Shown: positions 8,646 to 17,340, counted from the stretch's first letter. The stretch is 64,000 nucleotides of DNA from Aquisalimonas sp007126095 (GCF_048323695.1 NZ_JBLWFT010000001.1:558001-622000), one strand, 5' to 3'. Notes: generated from the letters alone by a model not told the origin. Numbers and translations are program-made.

Positions 8646-8719
8646 TGGAGGCTCGGGCCGGAATCGAACCGACGTACGCGGATTTGCAGTCCGCTGCATC
8701 ACCACTCTGCCACCGAGCC
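8646..8719 (-). tRNA. tRNA-Cys (anticodon GCA)
   Basis: 74 bases including encoded CCA. Acceptor GGCTCGG pairs with CCGAGCC. The anticodon arm is GCGGA-CTGCAAA-TCCGC, giving GCA, and the T loop is GTTCGATTC. Confidence 0.96.
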
Positions 8720-8731
8720 TTGACGGGGCGT

Positions 8732-8759
8732 ATTCTAACACGGTGTCCGACCTTCGCCA
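8732..8759 (-). promoter_or_regulatory. Possible promoter for tRNA-Cys
   Basis: TAGAAT (8732-8737) is identical to the -10 of the tRNA-Gly promoter and is followed by a GC-rich discriminator (ACGCCCCG), a hallmark of stable-RNA promoters. The -35 region (TGGCGA, 16-base spacer) is poor. It lies between the terminator after tRNA-Gly and tRNA-Cys. Confidence 0.45.
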
Positions 8760-8799
8760 CGAGCTCGTAAGGCTGGCAACGGGCCGGTGGTCACCGCTT

Positions 8800-8830
8800 A
8801 AACAACAAACCCCGGCACGGGGCCGGGGTT
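8800..8830 (-). terminator. Rho-independent terminator after tRNA-Gly
   Basis: On the minus strand AACCCCGGC-CCCGT-GCCGGGGTT forms a perfect 9-bp stem followed by TGTTGTTT. It begins 9 bases after the tRNA-Gly CCA end, so tRNA-Cys and tRNA-Leu need readthrough or their own promoter. Confidence 0.75.
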
Positions 8831-8838
8831 GCGGAATC

Positions 8839-8913
8839 TGGAGCGGGAAACGAGATTCGAACTCGCGACCCCAACCTTGGCAAGGTTGTGCTCTACCACT
8901 GAGCTATTCCCGC
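8839..8913 (-). tRNA. tRNA-Gly (anticodon GCC)
   Basis: 75 bases including encoded CCA. Acceptor GCGGGAA pairs with TTCCCGC. The anticodon arm is CAACC-TTGCCAA-GGTTG, giving GCC. It lies directly after pgsA, as glyW does in E. coli. Confidence 0.97.
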
Positions 8914-8925
8914 TGAGGCCGATGT

Positions 8926-8953
8926 ATTCTAGCCACCACGCGTCGGGTGTCAA
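8926..8953 (-). promoter_or_regulatory. Sigma-70 promoter for tRNA-Gly
   Basis: A consensus -35 TTGACA (8948-8953) and a -10 TAGAAT (8926-8931) are separated by 16 bases, a few bases before tRNA-Gly. The -35 overlaps the pgsA stop codon. Confidence 0.75.
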
Positions 8954-9531
8954 GCCTTGTCGCTGCCCTCCCGGGGCTCGCCTTCCAGAACCAGCCAGGC
9001 GGCTCGCAGGTAGACGATCATCGACCAGAGGGTGAGAACCGCCGCCGCGTAGAGCAGAAGCAGACCGGTCATCGTTGTGGGCACGCCTGCCACCGGCGCG
9101 CTGTAAATCAACAACAGGATGGCGATCATCTGCGCGGCGGTCTTGAACTTGCCAATGACGTTGACGGCGACATTGGCGCGTTTGCCAAGCTCGGCCATCC
9201 ACTCCCGCAATGCGGACACGGCGATCTCGCGACCGATGATGACGGCTGCCGGCAGCGCGAAGAATGCCGACGGGTTCTCTGCTGTCAGCGCCACCAGGGC
9301 CACGGCGACCATGAGCTTGTCCGCCACGGGGTCGAGGAATGCACCGAACGCCGATGTCTGACCCAGCCGCCGGGCCAGCCAACCGTCCAGCCAGTCGGTG
9401 AAAGCGGCCAGCGCGAAGATGATAGCCGCAACGAAGTTTGACCATTCGACGGGGAGAAAGAAGATGATCCCGAAAATCGGGATCATGACGATGCGCGCCA
9501 GGGTCAGGCTGTTGGGTAGGTTCATCTCCAT
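8950..9531 (-). CDS. pgsA: CDP-diacylglycerol--glycerol-3-phosphate 3-phosphatidyltransferase
   Basis: Makes phosphatidylglycerol phosphate in the inner membrane, the committed step to phosphatidylglycerol and cardiolipin. 193 residues with four to five hydrophobic helices. The CDP-alcohol phosphotransferase motif is complete: D49-G50, A53-R54, G63, D67 and D71 (within DWLDGWLARRLG and FGAFLDPVADK). I chose the ATG at 9531, 7 bases after the uvrC stop; an ATG at 9525 is also possible. The order uvrC-pgsA-tRNA-Gly-tRNA-Cys-tRNA-Leu is the same as in E. coli. Confidence 0.95.
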   Translation of the reverse strand: MEMNLPNSLTLARIVMIPIFGIIFFLPVEWSNFVAAIIFALAAFTDWLDGWLARRLGQTSAFGAFLDPVADKLMVAVALVALTAENPSAFFALPAAVIIGREIAVSALREWMAELGKRANVAVNVIGKFKTAAQMIAILLLIYSAPVAGVPTTMTGLLLLYAAAVLTLWSMIVYLRAAWLVLEGEPREGSDKA

Positions 9532-9538
9532 GACGGGC

Positions 9539-11368
9539 TCAGTCCTTCCGGTCACCGTGGAACGTGTCATAGATGCGTTGAGCCAGTTCCCGACTGATCC
9601 CCGGCACGCGCGCCAGGTCATCAATACCGGCTCGGGAAACGGCCTTCAACCCACCGAATTGCTTGAGAATCGTCTGGCGCCGCTTGGGCCCCAGGCCCGG
9701 GATGTCTTCCAGGCTAGAGCTGCGCCTGCTCTTGCTGCGCCGGTTGCGATGCCCGGTGATGGCAAACCGGTGGGCCTCGTCCCGGATCTGCTGCAACAGG
9801 TGCAGTGCCGCGGAATCCGCGGGCAGTATAACCGTTTCGCCCGTCTCTGCGACAAACAGCTTTTCCTCGCCGGGGCGCCGGTCCGGCCCCTTGGAAATGC
9901 CGATGATGGGCACCCCGTCCACCTGCAGTTCTTCCAGGACCTCCATGGCCTGTTTGACCTGTCCGGGGCCGCCATCAATGACGAGCAGATCGGGCAGTAC
10001 ACCTTCGCCCCGCTTGAGGCGCGTGTAACGCCGCTCCAGCGCCTGGCGCATGGCTGCGTAGTCATCCCCGGGTTCAATGTCGGAGATGTTGAACCGGCGG
10101 TAGTCGGACTTGACCGCCCCCTCGCGGTCAAAAACGACACAGGAGGCCACCGTCGCCTCGCCCCGCGTGTGGCTGATGTCGAAACACTCCAGACGCTCGG
10201 GCAGCGCCTCGAGATCCAGAGCCTGTTGCAGCGCTTCCATGCGCCGGCCCTGCCCAGCCTGGCGTGCAGCGCGCGTGCGCAGGGCGGTGCGCGCGTTGGT
10301 GACGGCCATCTCCAACCACCGGCGGCGCTCAGAGCGGACATTGTGCCGGATGTCCACGGCGTGCCCCGCGTCCTGCGAGAGCGCCTCTTCCAGAAGTGTC
10401 TCTTCGGCCACGGCCGTGTTCACCAGGATCTCGCGCGGTGTGTCGCGCCCGAGGTAATACCGCGCAATGAAAGCGGAAAGGACCTCTCCGGGCTCCGTTT
10501 CGTCCGGCGTTTTCGGGTAGAACGTCTTGTTGCCCAGGTTCTGGCCATGGCGGATGACAAACACCTGCACGCACGCAGTGCCCTCTTCCTGGATACAGGC
10601 CACCACGTCCAGGTCGCCTTTCTCGCCGGTAATGGCCTGCTTCTCCTGAATGCGGCGAAGGGTGGCGATGCGATCGCGGAGCCGGGCGGCCTGTTCGAAA
10701 TCCAGTGCCTCGGACGCGGTTTCCATCTGTGCGACCAGCCGGTCGATGACCTCGCCGCTCTTCCCTTCCAGGAACATCACCGCGTGTTCCACATCCCGCG
10801 CATACTCTTCGGGAGAAATGTAACCGACACAGGGTGCCGTGCAGCGCTTGATCTGGTATTGCAGGCAGGGGCGCGAACGGTTGGCAAAGAACGTATCCTC
10901 ACACTGCCGGACCGGGAACACCTTCTGGAGGTGGCTGAGAGTCTCGCGCACGGCGCCGGCGCTGGGAAACGGACCGAAGTACCGGCCGGCCTGCCGCCTT
11001 GCACCGCGGTGAAACCCGAGACGGGGGAACGTCTGGGTTGCCGACAGGAAGATGAACGGGTAGCTCTTGTCGTCGCGCAGGAGCACGTTGTAACGGGGGT
11101 TGTGCTCCTTGATGAGGTTGTTCTCGAGGATCAGGGCTTCGGCTTCGGTATGGGTCACCGTAAAGCTGATGTCCGCCACCTGCGCCACCATGGAACGGGT
11201 GCGCGGATTCTTGACGGATTTCGTGAAGTAGCTGGCGACCCGGCGGCGCAGCTTGCGCGCTTTGCCCACGTAGATGACCGTGCCGTCCTTGTCGAGCATG
11301 CGGTACACGCCCGGCTGTTCGGGCAGCGAGCGCACCAGCGGTTGCGGGTCGAACGGCGTATCACTCAT
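9539..11368 (-). CDS. uvrC: Excinuclease ABC subunit UvrC
   Basis: The dual-incision nuclease of nucleotide excision repair, acting on the UvrB-DNA complex. 609 residues, normal length. In order: an N-terminal GIY-YIG nuclease (GVYRMLDKDGTVIYVGKARK, about 20-40), a cysteine cluster region with FANRSRPCLQYQIKRCTAPC, a UVR domain that contacts UvrB (EALDFEQAARLRDRIATL), an RNase H-like 5' nuclease domain (ECFDISHTRGE, VIDGGPGQV) and C-terminal helix-hairpin-helix motifs (IPGLGPKRRQTILKQFG). It follows gacA by 12 bases in an operon arrangement widely kept in gammaproteobacteria. Confidence 0.98.
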   Translation of the reverse strand: MSDTPFDPQPLVRSLPEQPGVYRMLDKDGTVIYVGKARKLRRRVASYFTKSVKNPRTRSMVAQVADISFTVTHTEAEALILENNLIKEHNPRYNVLLRDDKSYPFIFLSATQTFPRLGFHRGARRQAGRYFGPFPSAGAVRETLSHLQKVFPVRQCEDTFFANRSRPCLQYQIKRCTAPCVGYISPEEYARDVEHAVMFLEGKSGEVIDRLVAQMETASEALDFEQAARLRDRIATLRRIQEKQAITGEKGDLDVVACIQEEGTACVQVFVIRHGQNLGNKTFYPKTPDETEPGEVLSAFIARYYLGRDTPREILVNTAVAEETLLEEALSQDAGHAVDIRHNVRSERRRWLEMAVTNARTALRTRAARQAGQGRRMEALQQALDLEALPERLECFDISHTRGEATVASCVVFDREGAVKSDYRRFNISDIEPGDDYAAMRQALERRYTRLKRGEGVLPDLLVIDGGPGQVKQAMEVLEELQVDGVPIIGISKGPDRRPGEEKLFVAETGETVILPADSAALHLLQQIRDEAHRFAITGHRNRRSKSRRSSSLEDIPGLGPKRRQTILKQFGGLKAVSRAGIDDLARVPGISRELAQRIYDTFHGDRKD

Positions 11369-11380
11369 GAACGAAGGCGA

Positions 11381-12019
11381 TCAGGACATCTGGTCGATCA
11401 TGCCGTGGCGGATGGCCAGATGGGTCAATTCCACGTCCGTGTCCACGCCGAGCTTCTCATAGAGGCGGTACCGGTACGTGCTGACGGTTTTCGGGCTGAG
11501 GCACAGAGTGTCGGAGATCTCCTGCATTTTGTAGCCTTGGGTGACCATCATCATCACCTGAATTTCGCGCTGGGACAGTTTGTCCAGACCCTTCCCTCGG
11601 CTGCCGTCGAAGCCGGCCAGCGCCATCTGCCGGGCGATTTCGGCGCCGATGTACCGCTCGCCCCGTCCAACCGAGCGAATGGCCCCGACAATTTCCTTTT
11701 CATCACAGTCCTTGGTGATGTACCCCATGGCCCCGGCTTCCATCAGCCTGCTCGGGTACGGCTCTTCAACGTGAATAGTCAGCGCTATGATCTTGAGGCC
11801 CGGAGAGATTCTGAGAAGCTTGCGGGTGGCTTCCAGACCACCGATACCGGGCATGCTGACATCCATCAGCACCACGTCGGGCTGGCGTTCACGCACGAGC
11901 TGAAGGGCGTCCTCACCGCTCGCGGCCTCGCCGACAACATCGATATCCTCCGCATCATCAAGCAGCCGGCGGATGCCGCTGCGAACCAGCTGATGATCGT
12001 CGACAAGAATGACCTTCAT
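11381..12019 (-). CDS. gacA: GacA/UvrY family response regulator
   Basis: 212 residues. Receiver residues D7-D8, phospho-acceptor D53 (VVLMDVSMPG) and K103 (ITKD) are all present. The LuxR-type helix-turn-helix (about 148-208) starts LSQREIQVMMM and contains LSPKTVSTYRYRLYEKLGV. The position immediately before uvrC and the SPKTVSTYRYRLYEKL recognition helix identify it as GacA/UvrY, which in relatives activates small RNAs that titrate CsrA/RsmA. The hybrid kinase at 21.2 kb is its likely partner. I saw no GGA-rich Csr-type small RNA gene in this window. Confidence 0.95.
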   Translation of the reverse strand: MKVILVDDHQLVRSGIRRLLDDAEDIDVVGEAASGEDALQLVRERQPDVVLMDVSMPGIGGLEATRKLLRISPGLKIIALTIHVEEPYPSRLMEAGAMGYITKDCDEKEIVGAIRSVGRGERYIGAEIARQMALAGFDGSRGKGLDKLSQREIQVMMMVTQGYKMQEISDTLCLSPKTVSTYRYRLYEKLGVDTDVELTHLAIRHGMIDQMS

Positions 12020-12177
12020 TCCAATCCAAACCTCGTCTGCCGAAGCAGGTCAACACCGAACACGTTCCCTGTTCAGGGGGGCAATACTGACGCTCCATCA
12101 TACGCCATACTCTCGATTTCGTCTCACTGTGGGCTGATAACGACATTGGCCTGCGCCACCACACGGGATGCCCGAAG

Positions 12178-13050
12178 ATGACTGATTCCAGTAACAATGT
12201 GCCCGTTCAGCCGCTTTACCCCGATGCCGGCACGCCGGTCCCGCTGCCGCGGCTTTACCTGGATGCGCCGCTGCCTGATCGCGGACGCTTCGGGCCCTGG
12301 ATCTACGGCAACTTCGTGGCAACGCTGGATGGACGCATCGCGCTGGCGCATCCGGAGACCGGTCGCCTTGGCGTGACGGCGAGCATCGGAGACGCCCGGG
12401 ACTGGCGGCTGTTCCAGGAACTGGCGGCACGTGCGGATGTGCTGATCACCAGTGGCCGTTACTTGCGCGATCTTCGGCTTGGTGCGGCGCAGGACGTTCT
12501 GCCCCTCAGCTCGAAACCGCCCTTCGTCGATCTCGCAGAGTGGCGAGTGGAGCATGGTTATCCACGTCAGCCGGACGTCGCCGTGATGTCCGGCAGCCTC
12601 GACTTCCAGATCCCCGAGGCGTTGTTCCGGCAGGGGCGACGCGTCACCGTACTGACCGGAACGGCGGCGGGCGATGAGGCCGTGCACCGCCACGAACGCT
12701 CCGGCGCCCGGGTCATGCGCATATCGGCTGGAGGCGCGGTCAAGGGAGACGATGTGGCACGGACGCTTGGTGACATGGGGTATCGGCGGGCGTATTCGGT
12801 GACCGGGCCGTACGTGCTCCACGCTCTGATGCAGGCCGGCGCGCTGGATGCCCTCTTTCTTACCCAGCGACACCGGATCGTTGGCGGCGAAGACTACAGC
12901 ACGATCACTGCGGGCCCGGTGCTGACGCCCCCGGCGGATCTGCAGTTGCAGTGGCTCTACCTCGATGCCGCAACCGAGACCGCGCCGGGGCAGCAGTTCG
13001 CGCGCTTCAGCCTGGAATACCCCCCTTCGTCAGCGCACGCGGATCCATGA
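12178..13050 (+). CDS. RibD C-terminal domain (pyrimidine/dihydrofolate-like reductase) protein
   Basis: 290 residues, consisting mainly of one RibD_C/DHFR-like domain. The diagnostic early motif is YGNFVATLDGRIAL, followed by RDWRLFQELAARADVLITSGRY, the nucleotide-binding segment typical of this family. The deaminase half of RibD is absent, so it is not a full riboflavin enzyme; such stand-alone proteins act as NADPH-dependent reductases of mostly unknown substrate. The last 44 bases overlap, tail to tail, the 3' end of fumC. It is divergent from gacA. Confidence 0.8.
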   Translation: MTDSSNNVPVQPLYPDAGTPVPLPRLYLDAPLPDRGRFGPWIYGNFVATLDGRIALAHPETGRLGVTASIGDARDWRLFQELAARADVLITSGRYLRDLRLGAAQDVLPLSSKPPFVDLAEWRVEHGYPRQPDVAVMSGSLDFQIPEALFRQGRRVTVLTGTAAGDEAVHRHERSGARVMRISAGGAVKGDDVARTLGDMGYRRAYSVTGPYVLHALMQAGALDALFLTQRHRIVGGEDYSTITAGPVLTPPADLQLQWLYLDAATETAPGQQFARFSLEYPPSSAHADP

Positions 13051-14389
13051 TGCGCTCCAGCTCAGCACGGTCCAGGTCGGTCATCTCCTCGGCCACGTCC
13101 AGCACCGAGCGCCCTTCGGCGTAGGCGGTCTTGGCCACCTTGGCGCCGAGCTCGTAACCGATGACGCTGTTCAGGGCCGTAACGAGAATCGGGTTGCGCG
13201 CCAGCGCGTCGTTCAGGCGTTCCTCGTTGACGGTGAAGCCGTCGATGGCGCTGTCTGCCAGAAGCATGGCTGCGTTGGACAGCAGATCAATGCTTTGCAG
13301 CACATTGTGGGCAACCAGCGGCAACATGACGTTGAGCTGGAAGTTGCCCGACTGGCCGGCCATGGCGACGGCGCCGTCGTTGCCCATGACTTGGGCGGCG
13401 ACCATGGCGACCGACTCGGGGGCCACCGGGTTGACCTTGCCGGGCATGATGCTGGAGCCGGGCTGCAGGGCCGGCAGTGCGATCTCGCCCAGCCCCGCCA
13501 GCGGGCCGCTGTTCATCCAGCGCAGGTCGTTGGCGATCTTCATGTAGGCAACGGCCAGGGCGCGCAGCTGGCCGGACAGCTCCACGGCGGTGTCCTGGCT
13601 GCTCAGGCCCAGGAAGGTGTTGTCCATGGGGCGGAACGCCAGCCCGGTCCGGTCGGCCAGGCGATTGGCGAAACGGCCCGCGAACTCCGGGTGTGCGTTG
13701 ATGCCCGTGCCCACGGCCGTACCGCCCTGTGCCAGCGCCCGCACGCGGGGCAGCGTGTCGCTGATCCGCTCCCGCCCCTGGCGGATCTGGGCGCTCCAGC
13801 CGGAGAGCTCCTGGCCGAGCGTGACCGGCATGGCGTCCATGAGGTGGGTGCGGCCGGTCTTGGTGACTTCCGAGAGTTCCGAAACGCGCTTCTCGATGGT
13901 CTGTTCCAGGTGCTCCAATGCGGGCAGCAACCGCTCCTGGGTTTCCAGCGCGGCGCTCACGTGAATCGCGGTCGGGATCACGTCGTTGCTGCTCTGCCCC
14001 ATGTTCACGTGGTCGTTGGCGTGCACCGTCTGGCCCGAATCGCGGGTGGCCAGATGGGCGATCACCTCGTTGGCGTTCATGTTGCTGCTGGTCCCGGAGC
14101 CGGTCTGGAAGACATCCACCGGGAAATGCTCGTCGTGGGCGCCTTCGGCCACGGCCAGGGCTGCCGCGACGATGGCGTCGGCGGTCGCGGCGTCCATGAG
14201 ACCAAGATCGCGATTCACCTCCGCGGCGGTCGCCTTGATCAGACCCAGCGCGCGAATGAACGGCCGCCCCATGGGGATGCCGCTCACGGGGAAGTTGTCC
14301 ACTGCGCGCTGGGTCTGAGCGCCGTAGAGCGCGCCAGCCGGGACGTGCAGTTCGCCCATGCTGTCTTTTTCAGTGCGGTACTCGGCCAT
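13007..14389 (-). CDS. fumC: Class II fumarate hydratase
   Basis: Interconverts fumarate and malate in the TCA cycle without an iron-sulfur cluster. 460 residues with the superfamily signature PGSSIMPGKVNPV (about residue 310) and the substrate motifs TGSGTSSNMNANEV and GRTHLMDAMPVTLGQE. The start is set at the ATG at 14389 because CGGAGGA lies 7 bases upstream; an earlier ATG at 14410 has no comparable site. Class II enzymes tolerate oxygen and superoxide. The 3' end overlaps the convergent reductase gene by 44 bases. Confidence 0.97.
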   Translation of the reverse strand: MAEYRTEKDSMGELHVPAGALYGAQTQRAVDNFPVSGIPMGRPFIRALGLIKATAAEVNRDLGLMDAATADAIVAAALAVAEGAHDEHFPVDVFQTGSGTSSNMNANEVIAHLATRDSGQTVHANDHVNMGQSSNDVIPTAIHVSAALETQERLLPALEHLEQTIEKRVSELSEVTKTGRTHLMDAMPVTLGQELSGWSAQIRQGRERISDTLPRVRALAQGGTAVGTGINAHPEFAGRFANRLADRTGLAFRPMDNTFLGLSSQDTAVELSGQLRALAVAYMKIANDLRWMNSGPLAGLGEIALPALQPGSSIMPGKVNPVAPESVAMVAAQVMGNDGAVAMAGQSGNFQLNVMLPLVAHNVLQSIDLLSNAAMLLADSAIDGFTVNEERLNDALARNPILVTALNSVIGYELGAKVAKTAYAEGRSVLDVAEEMTDLDRAELERIMDPRALTKGGIPG

Positions 14390-14540
14390 CTCTCGATCCT
14401 CCGTGGGCATGCCGGCGTCAAACGCCAGGGGCCTGGGTGAAGGGCGCCAGGGTGATCATTCCGTCACCGCGCCCGGGGGCGTAAATCGTGCCCGAAGCAG
14501 CGACATGATCCAAGGCTCACGGTGATCTTTTTGGTCAGGC

Positions 14541-14549
14541 TGGTAGAAT
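14541..14549 (+). promoter_or_regulatory. Extended -10 promoter candidate for purB
   Basis: TGGTAGAAT fits the TGn-extended -10 pattern with TAGAAT as the hexamer. It lies about 83 bases before the purB ATG in the 242-base gap after fumC. No strong -35 is visible, as is usual for extended -10 promoters. Confidence 0.45.
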
Positions 14550-14631
14550 ACGGCGCCATCGAGGGACTGCCTGCGTCCGTTCAGCGGGCGCCCAGGCCCG
14601 AAGCACGACCGACACACCCAGCGGAGCCAGC

Positions 14632-15999
14632 ATGGAACTCACCCGACTCACGGCCCTCTCCCCCGTGGATGGGCGCTATGGAACCAAGGCACAAGCCCTC
14701 CAGCCCATCTTCAGTGAATACGGACTCATCCGCCACCGCCTCATCGTCGAGGTCCGCTGGCTCCAGGCGCTGGCGGCGGAGCCGGCAATTGCCGAAGTGC
14801 CGGCGCTGTCAGGCGCGGCGTCGGCGCGACTCGATGCGCTGGTGGATGGTTTCGACCCGGAGCAGGCGGCGCGGGTGAAGGCGCTGGAGGCCACCACCAA
14901 TCACGATGTGAAGGCGGTGGAGTACTACATCAAGGACACCATCGCCGATGACGCGGAACTGGCGGCCATCAGCGAGTTCGTGCATTTCGCCTGCACCTCG
15001 GAAGACATCAACAACCTCGCCTACGCGCTCATGCTGGAATCGGCGCGCACCCGGGTGTTGCTGCCGGCGCTGGACCGCGTCGAGGCGGCGGTCTCGGAAC
15101 TGGCGCACGTCAATGCGGACGTGGCCATGCTGGCGCGCACCCACGGCCAGCCCGCCTCCCCCACCACGCTCGGCAAAGAAATGGCGAACGTGGCCTACCG
15201 ACTGCAGCGTCAGCGCGCCCAGATCGCCGGCGTGCCGGTGCTGGGCAAGATCAATGGCGCCGTGGGCAATTACAACGCGCACCTGGTGACCTACCCGGAA
15301 GTGGACTGGGAAGGCTTCGCACGGCGTTACGTCGAGAATCTGGGGCTGAGCTGGAACCCCTATACCACGCAGATCGAACCCCACGACTATATCGCGGAGC
15401 TGTTCGATGCCTGCGCGCGGCTCAACACCGTGCTCATCGACTTCAGCCGCGACATCTGGGGCTACATCGCCTGGGGCTACTTCAAGCAGAACCTGGTGGC
15501 CGGCGAGGTGGGATCATCCACCATGCCCCACAAGGTGAATCCCATTGATTTCGAGAACGCCGAGGGCAACCTCGGGATGGCCAATGCCGTGTTCAACCAC
15601 CTCGGTGCCAAACTACCCGTCTCCCGCTGGCAGCGCGATCTCACCGACTCCACCGTGCTCCGCAACCTCGGTACCGGCATCGCCTACTCCCTCATCGCCT
15701 ACGAGGCGCTGCTCAAGGGCACGGGCAAGCTGGCGGTGAACCATGACCGGATCGCCGAAGATCTGGAAGCGAACTGGGAAGTGCTGGCCGAAGCCATACA
15801 GACTGTCATGCGCCGTTACGGCATCGAACAGCCCTACGAGAAACTCAAAGCGCTGACCCGCGGGCATCGTGTGGATGCGGCAGGCATGCAGGCCTTCGTT
15901 GACGGGCTGGACCTGCCGGAGGACGCCAAGGAGACGCTGAAAGCCCTGACTCCCGCCCGGTACGTCGGTAATGCCGCCGAACAGGCGCGCCGCGTCTGA
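14632..15999 (+). CDS. purB: Adenylosuccinate lyase
   Basis: Cleaves SAICAR and adenylosuccinate in purine synthesis, releasing fumarate. 455 residues, matching the long gammaproteobacterial form. The family signature GSSTMPHKVNPIDFENAEG lies about two thirds in (the serine is the catalytic acid/base in relatives), with TSEDINNLAYALM and MLARTHGQPASPTTLGKE as the other active-site segments. A GGAG ribosome site precedes the ATG. It heads a short plus-strand run with two small genes of unknown function. Confidence 0.97.
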   Translation: MELTRLTALSPVDGRYGTKAQALQPIFSEYGLIRHRLIVEVRWLQALAAEPAIAEVPALSGAASARLDALVDGFDPEQAARVKALEATTNHDVKAVEYYIKDTIADDAELAAISEFVHFACTSEDINNLAYALMLESARTRVLLPALDRVEAAVSELAHVNADVAMLARTHGQPASPTTLGKEMANVAYRLQRQRAQIAGVPVLGKINGAVGNYNAHLVTYPEVDWEGFARRYVENLGLSWNPYTTQIEPHDYIAELFDACARLNTVLIDFSRDIWGYIAWGYFKQNLVAGEVGSSTMPHKVNPIDFENAEGNLGMANAVFNHLGAKLPVSRWQRDLTDSTVLRNLGTGIAYSLIAYEALLKGTGKLAVNHDRIAEDLEANWEVLAEAIQTVMRRYGIEQPYEKLKALTRGHRVDAAGMQAFVDGLDLPEDAKETLKALTPARYVGNAAEQARRV

Positions 16000-16019
16000 G
16001 CGCAGGCGGGATCGATACC

Positions 16020-16493
16020 ATGACACGGCGTATCACCTCTGCCCGGGAATCGATCGACGCTGTCGCGGAGCTGCTGGCCTCGGCGTGTGGCACCGTCGAT
16101 ATCCTGAGCCCCGGGCTTGATCCGGTTCTTTTCGACCGCGATGAGGTGGTGGCCGCCGTTCGGGCGCTCGCGGTGCATGTGGGGCGTCGAGCGCGCGTGC
16201 GCCTGCTGCTTCGTGACAGCACCACCGCCGTTCGCAGCGGCCACCGCCTGGTCGGCCTGGCACGGCAGCTGACCACCGCCGTGGAGACCCGCCGACTGGC
16301 CGAGGAAGACGCCAGGGACGAAGCCACTTGGGTGATCGTCGACGCACGCGCCATTGCACAATGGCCCGCGCCGGGGTATGACGGAACCGTGGCTTCGGAC
16401 TCCCGTGCTGCGGCGGCACGGGCTGGTCGACTGTTCACGGAACGCTGGGAGCGGGCGGAACCGGATCCTGAAACACGGCGCCTAACTCTCTGA
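16020..16493 (+). CDS. Conserved protein of unknown function (DUF7931-like)
   Basis: 157 residues, no signal peptide or membrane segment. It starts ITSARESIDAVAELLASACG, then VDILSPGLDPVLFDRDEVVAAVRALAV. The alternation resembles the small phospholipase-D-like modules found fused to or beside acetyltransferases in other gammaproteobacteria (DUF7931), but no HKD motif is visible. It follows purB by 20 bases and probably shares its transcript. The family link is from memory of the motif and is moderate; the function is unknown. Confidence 0.55.
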   Translation: MTRRITSARESIDAVAELLASACGTVDILSPGLDPVLFDRDEVVAAVRALAVHVGRRARVRLLLRDSTTAVRSGHRLVGLARQLTTAVETRRLAEEDARDEATWVIVDARAIAQWPAPGYDGTVASDSRAAAARAGRLFTERWERAEPDPETRRLTL

Positions 16494-16524
16494 ACAAGCG
16501 ATAATCACCAATGGAGATGAGCCT

Positions 16525-17340
16525 ATGGATGCGCGGGCGTCGTGGTGGTACCTGCTGGCTGATCACGGCATTCTCCGGGCCGCGCGAGGAGCAGGCGCCG
16601 CGCTTCTGATCCTGATGATGACGGCAGTGGCCGTCCGGGCAGACGGTATCGAATCCGTTGAACTGCAGCACCGATCGGCGAGCGCCGTCATTGATCAGGT
16701 TCGTGCCCTGGTGGGGGATGACGCGACCCTGATTGCCGATGGTCACTCCATTCTCGTACGTGGTGACGCAGACGCCGTGTCAGCGGTACGCAGTGCGGTG
16801 GAACAACTGGATCGGCCGGCGGTGCCCGTTCGGGTGACGCTGCGCGCCGGAACGCCCACTGACATGGCAAGAGCGGGCGTGGCGCCGCAGCGGGATGGCG
16901 TTCGCACCTACGGCACCCGGACACGGAGCCAGGACGATTCCGAGCAGGTGATCACGGGGCATTCCGGTGAGCCGATGCAGATCCGTGCCAGTGAAGAGCA
17001 GGGCCGGACCCGGCGGCAGCTGCTTCTCGGCGGTGACCGTCCCGGCTACGCGGAAGAGCGGGAGTACGTCACCGCAGAACGCGGCTTCTTCGTGCGCCCG
17101 GACGTGCAGGGAGAGCGCGTCACCCTGACCCTGGCTGCGACACGGCAGGCATTCGAGCGTGACGGCGAACGCCGGGGCCAGGACGTGACCACCTCTGTGA
17201 GCGGCGGTACGGGCGAGTGGCTGCTAGTGGGGTCATCCGGGCAGGCGGAGCAGACCGAGGAGCGAGGTCGTCGGTACACGACCCGGCGCTCGGAAGAAGG
17301 GATTCAGTGGTGGATACGGGTCGACCGGCTGGACCAGTGA
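16525..17340 (+). CDS. Exported protein with a secretin-type short N-domain
   Basis: 271 residues. The start is supported by GGAG 8 bases before the ATG. A hydrophobic segment at about 22-38 ending AVRA should act as a signal. Residues 42-100 (IESVELQHRSASAVIDQVRAL ... GHSILVRGDADAVSAVRSAVEQLD) look like the N1-type domain of secretins, which normally occurs in repeats within type II/IV outer-membrane pores. Here there is no pore domain. The rest (about 105-271) is charged and ends in a beta-rich GEWLLVGSS...WWIRVDRLD segment. It may be a periplasmic partner of a secretin system encoded elsewhere; this is inference. Confidence 0.6.
   Translation: MDARASWWYLLADHGILRAARGAGAALLILMMTAVAVRADGIESVELQHRSASAVIDQVRALVGDDATLIADGHSILVRGDADAVSAVRSAVEQLDRPAVPVRVTLRAGTPTDMARAGVAPQRDGVRTYGTRTRSQDDSEQVITGHSGEPMQIRASEEQGRTRRQLLLGGDRPGYAEEREYVTAERGFFVRPDVQGERVTLTLAATRQAFERDGERRGQDVTTSVSGGTGEWLLVGSSGQAEQTEERGRRYTTRRSEEGIQWWIRVDRLDQ

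Noticed and set aside
9398..12181. A 927-codon open frame on the plus strand across uvrC and gacA
   Set aside because: It is antisense to two certain genes. Its protein is rich in H, R, V and G without domains, the usual shadow of GC-rich coding DNA.
12965..14440. A 491-codon plus-strand frame across fumC
   Set aside because: Antisense shadow; composition low in diversity and no motif.
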